Source: Polytrichum commune
Lineage: Eukaryota > Streptophyta > Polytrichopsida > Polytrichales > Polytrichaceae
Direction: 5' to 3'
Length of the DNA stretch: 64,000 nt
NCBI GenBank assembly: GCA_950295325.1
Contig: OX485803.1
Span: forward strand, 32,180,001 to 32,244,000
Position numbers and translations under genes: made by a program. The notes under the pieces are model-generated. The model made no database searches, was not told the DNA's origin, and saw only the letters and a list, made by a program, of their open reading frames with translations. Numbering within the stretch: position 1 is the stretch's first letter; every line of letters starts with the position of its first letter. Positions 13,412-24,640 of this stretch are shown piece after piece.

Positions 13412-14641
13412 TCGCTCCTCAGTCCTCCTCCCACCTCCTCAACTTCTAATCTGCTCTTTTCACATTCCATTCTCGTCGCACTCCCGAAAAGCGCGCCCCA
13501 CCATTTCGCAAAAGGTTTCTAGTAGTCCAACGGAAGAGAAGAGCCAACTGGTTGCGCCTGGGCTTTTGTTTCCTCGGTTGTGGTTCCCAAAACACGACGT
13601 TAGTACCAGAAGCGAAATCGGAGCTGGAGGGGGAGGGACCCCTGTAACGGTCAATTCCCACAATTTTGGCGTATAAGAGAAAGAGAAAGAGAGAGAGATA
13701 GAAAGAGCATCCTCGGGAGCGGAGCTGCGAATCTGGCCGCAATGAGATCCAAAGTAGATCAAAGATTTTATAATGGGGATGGATCGCGTGGCCAGGCAGG
13801 GATTTTTCCCAGTAACGATCGGTCAAAATTCGAGTGGTTTCCCAAGTCCAAATGCTGGTTACATGGTGTGATCTTGACACGGTTTTTCTTGATCGCTTCG
13901 AGTCCTGTCTTATGGTGGCGTAGTGGCGGACGGGGATTTGATTTTTGTTACCGGTTTTTGAAGACAAATTAGAAGCCAAAGAACCTTGGGTGCTGGGGTT
14001 TTGAGAGTTTTCACAATGAAAGAATTTTCAGTCCCGGTTATTTGAAATAACTCAATGATCCGGTGGGTTTTTTTGAAAGAATTGACAAAGGACCGGCGGT
14101 GTTTTTTAGAAGGTCATTTGATTGGGTTTTGAGTTTACGAGAGCCGTGGTTATGAATCAAGTCTAGTTATTTGAAACTTGAAGAACCATGGTTGTAAGTT
14201 TAAAGAGCCGCCGTGATAAGTTGTGAATATGTAACCGGTGGGACTTGGAAACACTAGGATCTCAACCGATTATGTCCAAGAATTTCCCAGATTTAATTTG
14301 AAGAATATTCTATGAGTTTACAAACGATAGATAAATTTTTCCCTCAAGTCTTGAACTTGAACTGCTTAGTTCATCTATAACTAAGCGGCCGATTCTCCCC
14401 GTTCATTGGCCTAGTGCTCCAGTAAAGTGGATGTCGCATTAGCAGATTGAACTATGACATGTACTCTAGTTAATGTTGTTGCATGTGCTGATGACCTATA
14501 TTAACAGATATTGACACTGCTGAAATGAATAAATAAATAAATAAATGGAATGTCTCTAGTTGGAGAAACAAAAAGTTAAAAAAAAAAAACTATGTTAGCT
14601 TGTCCACTCCACTTTCAAAAGGTTAATGAAATGTTGAGATT

Positions 14642-14669
14642 TTATATATATATATATATATATATATAA
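14642..14669. repeat. (TA)n microsatellite
   Basis: About 13 TA units in AT-rich intergenic DNA; an (AAAT)n run lies 100 bases upstream at 14528-14545. Confidence 0.85.
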
Positions 14670-15473
14670 ATACGTAAATTAGACTAGAAATGCGAGAGGG
14701 CATCTTATTAGTGAAAGTCATGAGGTAGTATGATATAACCTATGTAATATAAGATGTGTGGGTCATCTTAAAGGGACATGAAGATCCAATGCTATGTCAT
14801 ATACGGTACTTGCATATATTCCTAACAATTTGGCTAGTATGGGTACTTAGAGTGGTCTTATCTGTGTATTGATTATCTCATTTGACAAGCCTTTGAAATT
14901 GATGTCACCATTGTAACTCTAGTATTTAGAACGCGTCTCAATTTCCTACAACTTTTGGGAGTGGAAAATATTTCATTATGGCCCTTTGTGGGCATGCATG
15001 GCCATATGTTTGTGCTACCCATCGAGGTCATGACCATCTTTTGAGATAAGGTGCTTCTTTTCTAACATATCATGGTCTTGTCTGAACCACATGATTGCGA
15101 GAATATGAGACCACAATTGACATGCCATACCTGCATGTAATGATTAATTTATAGTTCATTAAAGTGCAAAATTGGCAAGTCCTTGGTCCAACCTACATCG
15201 AAATCTCCACTTACTTGTTTCCAACATGGTGTGCAAAAGTGCACACGGGCTGTGCTATGCCTCCATTTGACTTTTATTTTAATGATCATTCAAACATATG
15301 CTTTTGGTCCACAATATTCCAACACTAGGGATCCATAAAAGGTCCCAAACCAAATAGGTGCACATGCCTTTGCACCCTCCTTGTGGTTAACTCTGTCAAT
15401 ATAATGTCTTCATCATTTAGCTCACCTTCATGCATTATTTTGTAGAGTCATACAGTTGTATTTCATCCATATT

Positions 15474-15524
15474 TGTGTGTGTGTGTGTGTGTGTGCGCGC
15501 GCGCGTGTGTGCACATGCGCGCAT
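15474..15524. repeat. Compound GT/GC microsatellite
   Basis: (GT)n, then (GC)4, then (GT)3 and GCGC. Alternating purine-pyrimidine throughout, so a Z-DNA-prone stretch. Confidence 0.85.
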
Positions 15525-16775
15525 GTTGTCAAATTTTGCCACCAGTCATTTGTACATTGCTTTGAGATGGACACTTTGTTCAAACGTGAAACTACATTCC
15601 AAAACTCGTAAAGAGTCATGATGATAGGTATAGAGTTCCCTTTAAATAGCCTCTATGGTAATTCATAACATGCTATCAAGTTTTTAGCAAATAAATAGCA
15701 AACCCAATGCCATCAATTTTTATTTTATTCATGTGATGTCTAGATTAATAACAAATTGCCGAGTTACTTTAGTTCCATAAATTTAGAGTTTTTAAGGTCC
15801 TCCAAATCACACACACACACACACAAAAGAGCCACTACTGTGATTTATGGTGTTGCTTCATTTTTTTGGTTAGTCTAGGCACTACAAAATTGCAATCCCT
15901 TACCATTGATGCTCTTTCACTACATGGGTTTGAAATATGTGAATATGGAGTAAAAATGCACTAATGTAGTAGATCATTAAACCATAATGTGGGAGAAACC
16001 AATGGTAAGGAACCATGATTCCCATAGTGAGACCCGTATGTGATTCCCATGTAATGTTCAAAGGGACACTTGACTGACTTCACAACTACACTAATTTACA
16101 CTTCAAAAGTAGGGTGCTAGAAAGGGTTAAGATTGGTTGCAAGTTGAGTATTTCGAAAGCACAATAGGATAACACTAGTATCCTTCGACAATTAGGACAA
16201 ATATCTCGATTCAACATGCATATATTGATGGGCCAACGGTGCAAACGATATTCTCATGTACAACATCATTTTTGTCCACATTTACTTGCTTGTATCCTAG
16301 ATAGTTCAAAGATCTCGAGTGGTATTTCTCATGAGCACATCGGGTGTAATTTCTAGTCCCAAATGATTTTGAGCTATTCCCTAAAAGTGATGGATACCGT
16401 AGTGTCTAGTATGGTATGTGCTAGTGACCGTGCCCATGCTCGAATGTCGTTGGAAGCACTCAAAAAGTTTTGTCATCATCCCCTACAAAAGTACATGTAT
16501 ATATTTCCAACCGACACCTTAGATTCTATTTACCACATGTAGAAAGCTCGATGCATGCCAATCAACTTTTTGTAGTGCATGCTATATAGTAACATGTATA
16601 TATTATTCTCTCACGCCACGTGACATGTGGTTTGTAAGTGTTTGTGTGCCTTCTCAACCTTTAAGAGTCCAAAGAGCCGCGGTGAGGCTTTTTGAACACG
16701 TCCTTCGTATTTTTGTACCTACCAAAATTTATTTGAATGAAATTACCAACTGGCTTAATTCTAGCTTATCTTAAA

Positions 16776-16997
16776 TTTAAGTAGATATGGACAAACCATT
16801 TGTCCAAAAAAATTAGGGGTGTGCATTTGTGGGTACAAAAACATCAAACGTCAACAACAACGAAAACAACAACAAAACAAGCACAACTTCAAACATTTGT
16901 ATTTCATGTTTGCTAATTGTCATATTTGTGTGGTTTTGCAGTTTAGCGTACATAAGATTTACAGTTGGAATCGTCCCAAATTCATCCATAAATCCAA

Positions 16998-17000
<3 letters not shown>
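16776..17000 (+). repeat. Dispersed repeat E, copy 1
   Basis: Shares with 51672-51884 the blocks TTGTCCAAAAA, GGTGTGCATTTGTGGG, CATATTTGTGTGGTTTTG, GGAATCGTCCCAAATTCAT and CATAAATCCAAAT, in the same orientation. It ends where a (CT)n microsatellite starts. Non-coding and unnamed. Confidence 0.75.

Positions 17001-17002
<2 letters not shown>

Positions 17003-17053
<51 letters not shown>
17003..17053. repeat. (CT)n microsatellite
   Basis: About 25 perfect CT units directly after dispersed repeat E copy 1. Confidence 0.95.
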
Positions 17054-17057
<4 letters not shown>

Positions 17058-18787
17058 TAGAGGTAGCTTACTTTTTATGTATAGTATATTTGGTCCCATG
17101 TCCCATGTCCCATATTATCGCATTTTTTCTTTCAAAAATTAAACTTAATATTTGGCTAGTTGTTGTTGCATATCATATGTCAAGTCATGGACTTTTTCCT
17201 TTTTTAAAAAAAAAATCTCAATGATTTTAAGATAATTTACATGCCATCTCCTTCATAGCACAAGATTAGTTACAATCTTTAGCTTGCAAATAGTGTCTTT
17301 ACATCATTTTCAATGATGCGAATTGTTATTTTTTTACAGAAACGGCTATGTAACATGTCATTAGATGCCTTCCGTCTTAGACTGTCTTACATTTCAAAAC
17401 AAAAAAAGGAAAGGAAACATCAAACTTTTAATGGTCAACAACACTAGTGTCATTTGTAATTTTCTTTTACAATCATGATTAACAATTTCGTACGTGAGGG
17501 TAATCCAATAATGGAAAACCCTACAAAGTGTGTTGTAACCTTGGACACACTCTTTTTTCTCTCTTGAAAGAAGCGGTTCCCTTGGCCATTCGACCTTTAA
17601 GTTTCAAGGCATGGGTGTTTGTGGACACCACTAACCCTAATAACTCCCGACCCAACAAATCGAGCCGAGCGGAGGATTATGAGTGGCGGAACTTGGAAGC
17701 GACTCATTTCCGTTTGACTTGTACTCCATCCCCAACTTGATGGCCTTTATCAAGGGCTTTGCCATGTACTATGTGTATAAGGTACAATATAGGAAATAGG
17801 GAAATAGGGGGGAGTCTTACAGCACTAATCAATTAAATGCACTAAGACAAAAAGAAAAAGAAAAAGAAAAAGAAAAAGAAGCAAGCCTTGTCCACTACCT
17901 CCATGGTCTTTTTTATTTTTTATTTTTTATTGTTTGTGCAAGCTTACCGAGCCCTAAACACTTTGTCCAACAGATAAAATGTGAATTTTTTTAAAGATCA
18001 TGTGTAGAAAAGTTTAAGTTTTAAGTGCGCATATTTTTGAAGCTAACGTGTTAGACAAAGAGTCATTTGTATATGGCATTCATATGCTTTTGTAATCTAA
18101 GTCTGTGAGCTCCATATGTGGTTTGAATTTTCCCGTTCTTATTGTATGTAAGCTTGCCATTTCATTTAGTACGGGGTTGCTTAGTGTCAAGTATTGCAAG
18201 TTTTAAACAATGAAAGCTTGTAAGTGTTTAGTTCAAACTATGGATAAAGTAACTAGTATTTCTTGTATATTGATTTTGGTGCAAATTGAAAACAACCAAT
18301 TGATGAGGAACTATATTATCATGAACTCGTGACACAACTCAAAAAAAATCACACCTTATTGCTAATACTACACAATTGGGTGGCGTAAATCATGCACCCA
18401 AATATGCCACATGATCTGGGTACGCAAAAAATTAGTGTGCACCCATAATACTTCTTCAAGTTTTTTTTTTTGATTAACGCACCCCCCAAACAATGTGGCG
18501 CATAGTGTTTACCAAATCTCATGTTGTTTAAGATGCGTCTTTTTAAACTTCTTAGGTTTAACGATGAACATAATTGGGAGGGCCTATGTGATCACTTCCG
18601 GGGGGAGGAAAAAGGTCTTTCACCCTAATCCCTCACAACTTTTGCATCCCACTTTCGATTATGAAACTTGAAATGACAATCTACATGATTCGCAATTTGC
18701 TAACTGGGGTGAGACGACCCATAAACCAGTCCCACACCCCACAATCATTTGTGGAGTTGGAAGTGCCCACAATAAGGGTGGGCTGGC
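17054..18787. other. Intergenic DNA, no gene recognised
   Basis: AT-rich, with an AAAAAG tract and several short A/T runs. A 70-codon plus frame at 17528-17740 matches nothing known. Confidence 0.6.
17849..17881. repeat. (AAAAAG)n tract
   Basis: Five hexamer units of AAAAAG. Confidence 0.85.
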
Positions 18788-19130
18788 TCACATGGGATCC
18801 CACGCCCCAACATGGAAGGCAAAGCCTTGACTTTTGAGCCTCAAGAAACCATTAAAAATACAGCTCACCATCATCAAATTCGGACCTTCATTATTTCATG
18901 CAAAAAATATGCGCGGGACTCGTGTGGAGAGAGAGTTGGGTCCAGCTTTCTGCTCAACACCAGTCCCAAAGCTCACCTCCTGAAAACTTCGCCACGTAGG
19001 CATCGACGTCACACTTAGAACTTCACACAGACTTAAAACCCGTGTGAAGTCGTAAGTAAGAGTCCCAACTTCCATGCTCTCAACGGCTGCGATCGCACGG
19101 ATCGACCTCAAGTGACTCAAGACCCCGCCC
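18788..19130 (+). repeat. Dispersed TIR repeat B, copy 1
   Basis: Aligns by eye with 39949-40325 on the same strand. Shared blocks include CCCCAACATGGA, CTTCATTATTT, GCCACGTAGGCATC against GCCATGTAGGCATC, CCCAACTTCCAT and CCTCAAGTGACT. Differences are mostly C/T and G/A transitions, as expected for methylated repeats. It has no coding capacity. Confidence 0.75.
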
Positions 19131-19379
19131 GAACCGGCCCTAAGTTAAAGCCGATCCGATTCCCAAGTGTCCGAGCAAGAAGAAGCCCTAGTAATTAATA
19201 AGTGACCACCGCCGCACACAAGGCTTGCTTCTCCATACACTCTTCGCATCATATTACGTCGTCATAATAACAACGAGAAGTAAGTAAGGGATACGGAGGG
19301 CAATTGACCGCCGGGGCTCCTCCTCCGCCTCATAATACTAATAACAACAACAATAAGAATAATAAAGAAGAAGGGAAGA

Positions 19380-19560
19380 AGAGGGGGTGGGGGGGGGGGG
19401 GGGGTTTGACCCGATGGAATGATGTGGTTGGGGTCTTGGATTCCATGTCGGCAAGCGGGGTCAGGGTTTGTAAGGGCACCAGCTCACCCCCCCCCCCTAC
19501 CCCCACCACATAAATTCCGGGGCCGCCCGAACGAGGGGGGGGGGTCAAGGGAGGGTCAAT
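19380..19560. repeat. G/C homopolymer cluster
   Basis: Several pure G or C runs of 8-16 bases lie within 200 bp, with further long runs at 19856-19865, 21146-21159, 21890-21901 and 22260-22270. Such tracts can form G-quadruplexes and are hard to sequence. Open frames across them are artefacts of composition. Confidence 0.7.
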
Positions 19561-19830
19561 GCCGCCATGCCCGCCCGCCCGCCCGCCCGCCCGAACCGGG
19601 CAGCCCCGAAAAAACACATTTCCCCCATCATGCCCAATAACACCCCCCACCCACATTATGAAGGCCGGGATATGGGTGGCCGAGTGCCATCACCAACTTT
19701 TTACCCAAAAACATTCCAAAGCGCGGGAGATTTTGGCCACCAACTCGAGAGTCGGGAAGATAATTATGAGACGAGGATATACCCATCTCATTGCGCTATT
19801 TCTAGATTGGTGGATTACAATTTGACTCTC
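19553..19830 (+). repeat. Repeat H, isolated copy
   Basis: Shares with the array at 20738-21390: GGTCAATG near the start, CCCCCATCATGCCCAATAA, ATATGGGTGGCCGAGTGCCA and the end marker GATTGGTGGATTACAATTT. A (CCCG)n tract lies inside at about 19568-19593. Non-coding. Confidence 0.7.
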
Positions 19831-20737
19831 TTTGTGTCAAAGGGGGAAGAAGGCGGGGGGGGGGGTGTACACGTAGTGTGGTGGAAGGTAGGGTCTCAAA
19901 CGAGAGATCTTTGAAAGTGGAAGTTATGAAATTGTTAGGGAGGTAATTGGGGTATTGAATTCCTTTTCGATTTTAAGGTAAGCGTATTTCAGAATATACG
20001 TCGCATATGCGGAGTATTTCATGATTATATGTGCATAGTTTCTTGTCCCCTTTGAGTAGTGTATATCTTATTGTGTTGCACGTGACCCTTCGAGTGATAG
20101 GGGGGGTTGTTGGGCGCTTGCTTGTTCTGTTTTTGAGGGAATGGGTGAGGGACAATGGGGGCGTCGTCAATGTCGGCATGTCCTGGACCACCCCTCAAAT
20201 TCCCCCTTGACGTGCCTCGTCATGAGTTGGAAACTAGTGATTAAGTAAAGAACCAGACCAAAGTTCAGCCCTGGAATTATAATATGGTTCACTTATATGG
20301 TAGGCTCCTCCAATAAATAAATAAAACTACACATGAAGAGATGACTGTGACGATATCGAAAGGAATAATTTGAGCGGAGTTTCATCATTCGTCAATAATT
20401 CAATTGTATATAAGATTTTTAAAAAAACGGGTTTTCTTTCTTGGTATTTCAATCTCATAACATTTGTGTGATCACTTAGGATTCACAAATTTACCATGAA
20501 ATCTAGAAATGTTGAAGGTGGATTGATAGATCCGCCCGTGTAATTGAGTTGACTAAAAATAAATCCATATTTCAAATACATGTCTACTTTTTAACTTAAA
20601 CACAAGTCCTATAGCCTCGTTTTTTTTTTTTTGACAAGAACGCCGAATCACGAGGAGGGTTTGACCACGCACTCGATCGAGGCTCTCATGATTCATGAAT
20701 CGTGTATTTTCATGAGCATCTATCTAATAAAACACTA

Positions 20738-21390
20738 GATCGGTGGATTGAATTAGAATGTTTTTTTTAGGAAATTGAAGAGGGCCGGTCAATACCACTG
20801 TGTCCCGGGCACCCCAAAAAAATTTCCCCCATCATGGCCAATAAATTGCACCCTCACAATGAGCCACGGATATGGGCGGCCAAGTCCCATCACTCGTCAT
20901 CTTTTTTTTTCTTCTTTCCTAAAACACGAAACAGCACGGAAATTTTAGCCCTCGCTCTCTCGCTCGCTCCCGTTTAATTAGGGTCACAAAAGTTGCATAG
21001 GTTACGTTGAAAGTATCGAATTCCAATGTTTGTAAGTTAGATCGGTGAAGGGGAAATTCAAACTTTTTCGAGGGAATTCAACGAGAAGGGGGAGGAAAGG
21101 AGAGGACGAGTCCCGGTCAATGTCCCGGGCAGCCCTTGAAAAGTCCCCCCCCCCCCCCATCATGCCCCATAATGCCCACATTATGAGCCCCCGATACGGG
21201 CGGCCAAGTGTCATCACCCGGTGTTTTTTTTTTTTTTTTACGAAGACCGTCTCCGACAAATCACATGGAAAGCTTTGGCCCCTCCTTCAACCTTGACTCT
21301 CGAGGGGGGGGATAAATTTGGCAATTACACACCAACTATTTTAATGGAGTTTATTCTCCATTGGTGGATTGCATTTCGAATGTTTTCGAG
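20738..21390 (+). repeat. Repeat H tandem array (two full units plus a partial end)
   Basis: Unit starts (GGTCAATNNC, then CCCGGGCA) lie near 20784 and 21113. End markers (ATCGGTGGATTGAATT-like) lie near 20738, 21041 and 21358, so the period is about 300-330 bp. Units carry CCCCCATCATGGCCAATAA and GATATGGGCGGCCAAGTCC. Homopolymeric C, G and T runs differ between units. The array may be a local satellite or a fragmented transposon. Confidence 0.65.
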
Positions 21391-21393
21391 GAC

Positions 21394-21448
21394 AAGTAGA
21401 AGTAGAAGTAGAAGTAGAAGTAGAAGTAGAAGTAGAAGTAGAAGTAGT
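21394..21448. repeat. (AGTAGA)n hexamer tract
   Basis: About nine units of AAGTAG at the downstream edge of the repeat H array. Read in frame it gives RSRSRS or, on the minus strand, YFYFYF; neither is a real gene. Confidence 0.9.
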
Positions 21449-22572
21449 CCTTGTCCCGGAGTGCGGGCAGGGAGGGGGAAAGAAAAAAAGAGAAAAAAGG
21501 TGAGGTCAGCAAAGCAAAGGGGAGGGGGTCATAATGAAGGGGAAGATCCCCGAATATAAAATCCAATCAAAGGCGGAGTGAAGCGTCGTCCTCATCCATG
21601 ACACCCCCAGTTATTGAGTCGTAAAAACCCTTTCATGCCCCCCCCCTCTTCTCTCTCCTTGGTGTTAAACCCGGCATTGTTTGAGCTTTGAAACGTCTTA
21701 CCCTTAATTAACCCTTATGAGCTTAAGCGCATGAGAGTCCATTGCATGAGTAACTTAAATATGGTTCTTTAATGAGGTTTGAAGGCTTGTTAACCTTTCA
21801 GTGTCGTTAAGTTGGGGCTTCGATGGCGTTTAGGCAAATCCATCCATCCATCATGGATGAAGGGGCACTAGTAAGACGAGCCTCCGTCTCCCCCCCCCCC
21901 ATTTCATTTTCATTTAGGGTAGTAACATTAATGCCAAACTTCTTTGTGGGCATTAATGCTACTCTTGAAGTTGTTATATTAGGTCATACTTATGATTTTT
22001 CATGTTTCCAAGTACTTTGTCGTGTTTTTCACCTTTCCCAATGAATGAGAAGACCTAAACGCCATGAACAAGGCCTCCAACAAACATCAAAGTAGAAGCT
22101 CAATGGACCATGAGATTAAAATAGTATATTTCACACCACCTTCCACAAATATGAAGTGAAGATATAAGTAATCATTCGTACAAATGATATGTAATTTTCT
22201 ACTAGCCCACACATACCAACCCGAACCTCCCATACATACATGCATGCATGCATGCAATGGGGGGGGGGGGCTTAATTCTAGAGATTTGCATATAAAACTA
22301 AGCAAAGATTAAGTGACGTTAAACACCTTTGTAGGATGAACCATCGCCGGTGAATGGTGAACTCAAGAAAACGGTCACGTGCTTTCTCGAGGCTTAATGG
22401 TGCACTTAAATAAACCAAGCCTAGTAGTAGTAGTAGTAGGTGAAAGGGTTTAGTGTTGTTTCATTATTGGGGTTTGATGCAGGACTCCGAATTTTGTAAG
22501 ATCGGTTACACTTATAATAATGATAATACTACTAATACTAATACTAATACAACCACCACCACCACTACTAAT

Positions 22573-22608
<36 letters not shown>

Positions 22609-23565
22609 CTCCTCAACCGTCGCAAATGACGCACGATTTGATGCCAAGGCGTGTCAAATAACCCTAACCCCAAGAACCGGGGACTCGACAAAGGGACAAA
22701 GGGACAACAATAATAATAGGTGGCCCATGCGCTCTAAGAGAATCAAAATTTAGGGTAACCCTACTTCCAAGGCAAAGCCAAGCCAAGCACAGCACTAATA
22801 AGTTAGTTGCGAGGTGCCCGAACTCCGACTATAAATATTTTGACCTAACGTCAGCGGCTCCCAACCAAATGCCTCACTTATAGTCTTCTACTGATGTTGC
22901 CAAATCTATGTGTCATGCTATATTTGCGTTCTCGGAGCTTGCCCAAAAAATAAACAAAATCATGCCACAATAGCTCACTTTTTTAAGCCCCTAAAAGCTT
23001 GGGGGTTTTAGCTTGAATCCAAGATGTAGTATAAAGTATGGATTAGAATTTTTATTTTGTGTTTTCATACAAGAGAAAGTTTTATAGAGTTAGTTTCAAA
23101 ACGCATTCGTGCGGTTGAGCTCTCTCTCTCTCTCCCTTTAAATTTTTTTTAGAAATTCAAGGTGCATCAAAACCACTTGATCTTTGATACAATTGGCTTA
23201 AAAACGTGAGTTGCATAATGTGGTAAGAAAAACCAAATATATTAATGTCAAATGATATTATTGTTACTTTTCACAAATAGCTATTTTGTGACAAAGAAAA
23301 ACTAAGGTTCCAACCAATTCAAGGTCCATATCTTACACTCATTGATATAAAATTTTGATTGGTTTGCTATAGATGGTGTAGAACTCTGATATGTCAAGAT
23401 GCAAGGCAAAAACAAAAACAAAAAAACAAAAACAAAAAAAGGAGGAAAAAAGGTTAGCCTTGAGAAATAGATCTTTGAAAAACACTCGCAACCACATTTT
23501 GGCTTCTTGGGCATTTAGGGGTTAAGTAGTGGAGGCCACAATATTTTTGAAGCTCCGGAAGCTTG
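21449..23565. other. Intergenic DNA with microsatellites, no gene recognised
   Basis: Holds C and G homopolymers (21642, 21890, 22260), GCAT and TAG short runs and the compound trinucleotide tract. Frames crossing them are compositional. An AAAAAC-rich run is at 23405-23445. Confidence 0.6.
22514..22607. repeat. Compound trinucleotide tract
   Basis: AAT, ACT, ACC and finally (AAC)n units follow one another. Confidence 0.9.
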
Positions 23566-24050
23566 GGGCCACTTCACACAAGAGACCGATTGCCCATGAC
23601 CATTGCACTTCAAGCACTCTCATTGGTGGAAATTTTGGATTTGGTCCAAGTTCGCTTCACACTACACTTAGAGAGGGACCGACGGAGTATGTGAATGCAA
23701 GGTGGATGTAAAGTCTACATGGATTCCTACATGGCATCAAATGGATCATGTTTCATGGTCACTTGGACTATTCTCAAAACACCACCTCTTGGAAGTAGGC
23801 CTAACACAAACCCGGGAGACCATGGCACTCTGAAAGCTCACAACAGTTGATTTATTCTATTTTATCACGTGTGAGGACCCGCATGAATAGAAATTTTGTT
23901 GAAATAGCATTTGGTTAAGGGCCCCACAACATATGGCTTCACACTACACTTGAGGACCCGTGACCACACTACATGATTTTGGTTGTGTCTTGGGACAAGC
24001 TTTGGACAATTCATTTGGGCTCTCACAATCAATTGGTCATGGCTCTTGGC
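23566..24050 (+). repeat. Dispersed repeat A, copy 1
   Basis: Matches 50994-51496 in inverted orientation over about 490 bp. Shared blocks include CAAGCACTCTCATTGGTGG, GAGTATGTGAATGCAAG, ACATGGTTT/CATGTTT and GAATAGAAATTT. It begins GGGCCACTTCACAC, one of the inverted ends of copy 2; its other end is degraded. A short open frame within (ending EGPTEYVNARWM) is shared with copy 2 but belongs to no known family. Confidence 0.8.
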
Positions 24051-24493
24051 CATAGAATTCATCACGATTGATCCATCTTATTTGTCTTGCAATGACCAGG
24101 TGGCAACTAGCTAGTGAGGGTGTTTTATGACACATGGTGCTACATGACAAGTCACAAAGACCACATCAATCAACACAGTACAACAATTTTAATGCCACCC
24201 TAAATTAATAGTTTAGTGTACATGTTTGAGGTGTTTGATTTGGAGCTTTTCCACTTTTTCGATATTCATCCAAATGAGCAAAAGATCACAAGATCATAAT
24301 GCTCAGTGAACTCATGCACATCAAGAAGACCGTTGAAGATACGGCATGTGCATTTATTGTGGGCACCTCCAACTCCACAGATCAATTTTGGGCTATCGAA
24401 TTAACGAACTGAAGATTCACACATCACTAGCAATTACAGATGAGGGAGAATTTAGGTGAATTTTTTTCAATGATTGGGGTTCTTATGCACTTG

Positions 24494-24640
24494 CATAACA
24501 TTATTTAGATCCATAAGAGTGTTATTTGGGACTGACAACATTATGCAAAATATTCCTCACATTCATATTGAATGTGAGGAATATTTTGCATAATGTTGTC
24601 AGTCCCAAATAACACTCTTATGGATCTAAATAATGTTATG
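24494..24640. repeat. Perfect inverted repeat, 72-bp arms with 3-base loop
   Basis: Bases 24494-24565 are exactly complementary to 24569-24640, with TAT between. The outer end is CATAACATTATTTAGATCC and the centre CCTCACATTCA-TAT-TGAATGTGAGG. No mismatch was found on reading both arms. No target duplication flanks it, though GGGATCCCC follows. A transcript would form a long hairpin able to feed Dicer-like enzymes. A foldback transposon, a young small-RNA locus or a sequencing palindrome are all possible. Confidence 0.95.

Larger units (their letters stand above)
11700..13760. other. GC/CT-rich island resembling a plant gene upstream region, no gene found
   Basis: The island contains (AAG)n at 11904-11935, (CT)n at 12472-12558, (CTGT)n at 12650-12707, (CGCT)n at 12875-12893 and (CAC/CAT)n at 13343-13411. 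Its texture matches the UPL5 upstream region at 34.5-35.8 kb. Long frames (12247-12903 plus, 12198-12560 minus, 12975-13676 plus) are made largely of these repeats and match no family. It may be the start of an unannotated transcript, a non-coding RNA or a dead gene. Confidence 0.4.
13761..16775. other. Intergenic DNA, no gene recognised
   Basis: AT-rich with TA, AAAT, GT/GC and CA (15809-15824) microsatellites. No supported exon or RNA gene. Confidence 0.6.

Noticed and set aside
12975-13676. 233-codon plus-strand frame with a polyhistidine run
   Set aside because: The histidines come from the CAC/CAT microsatellite; the rest matches no family, and a minus-strand frame overlaps it.
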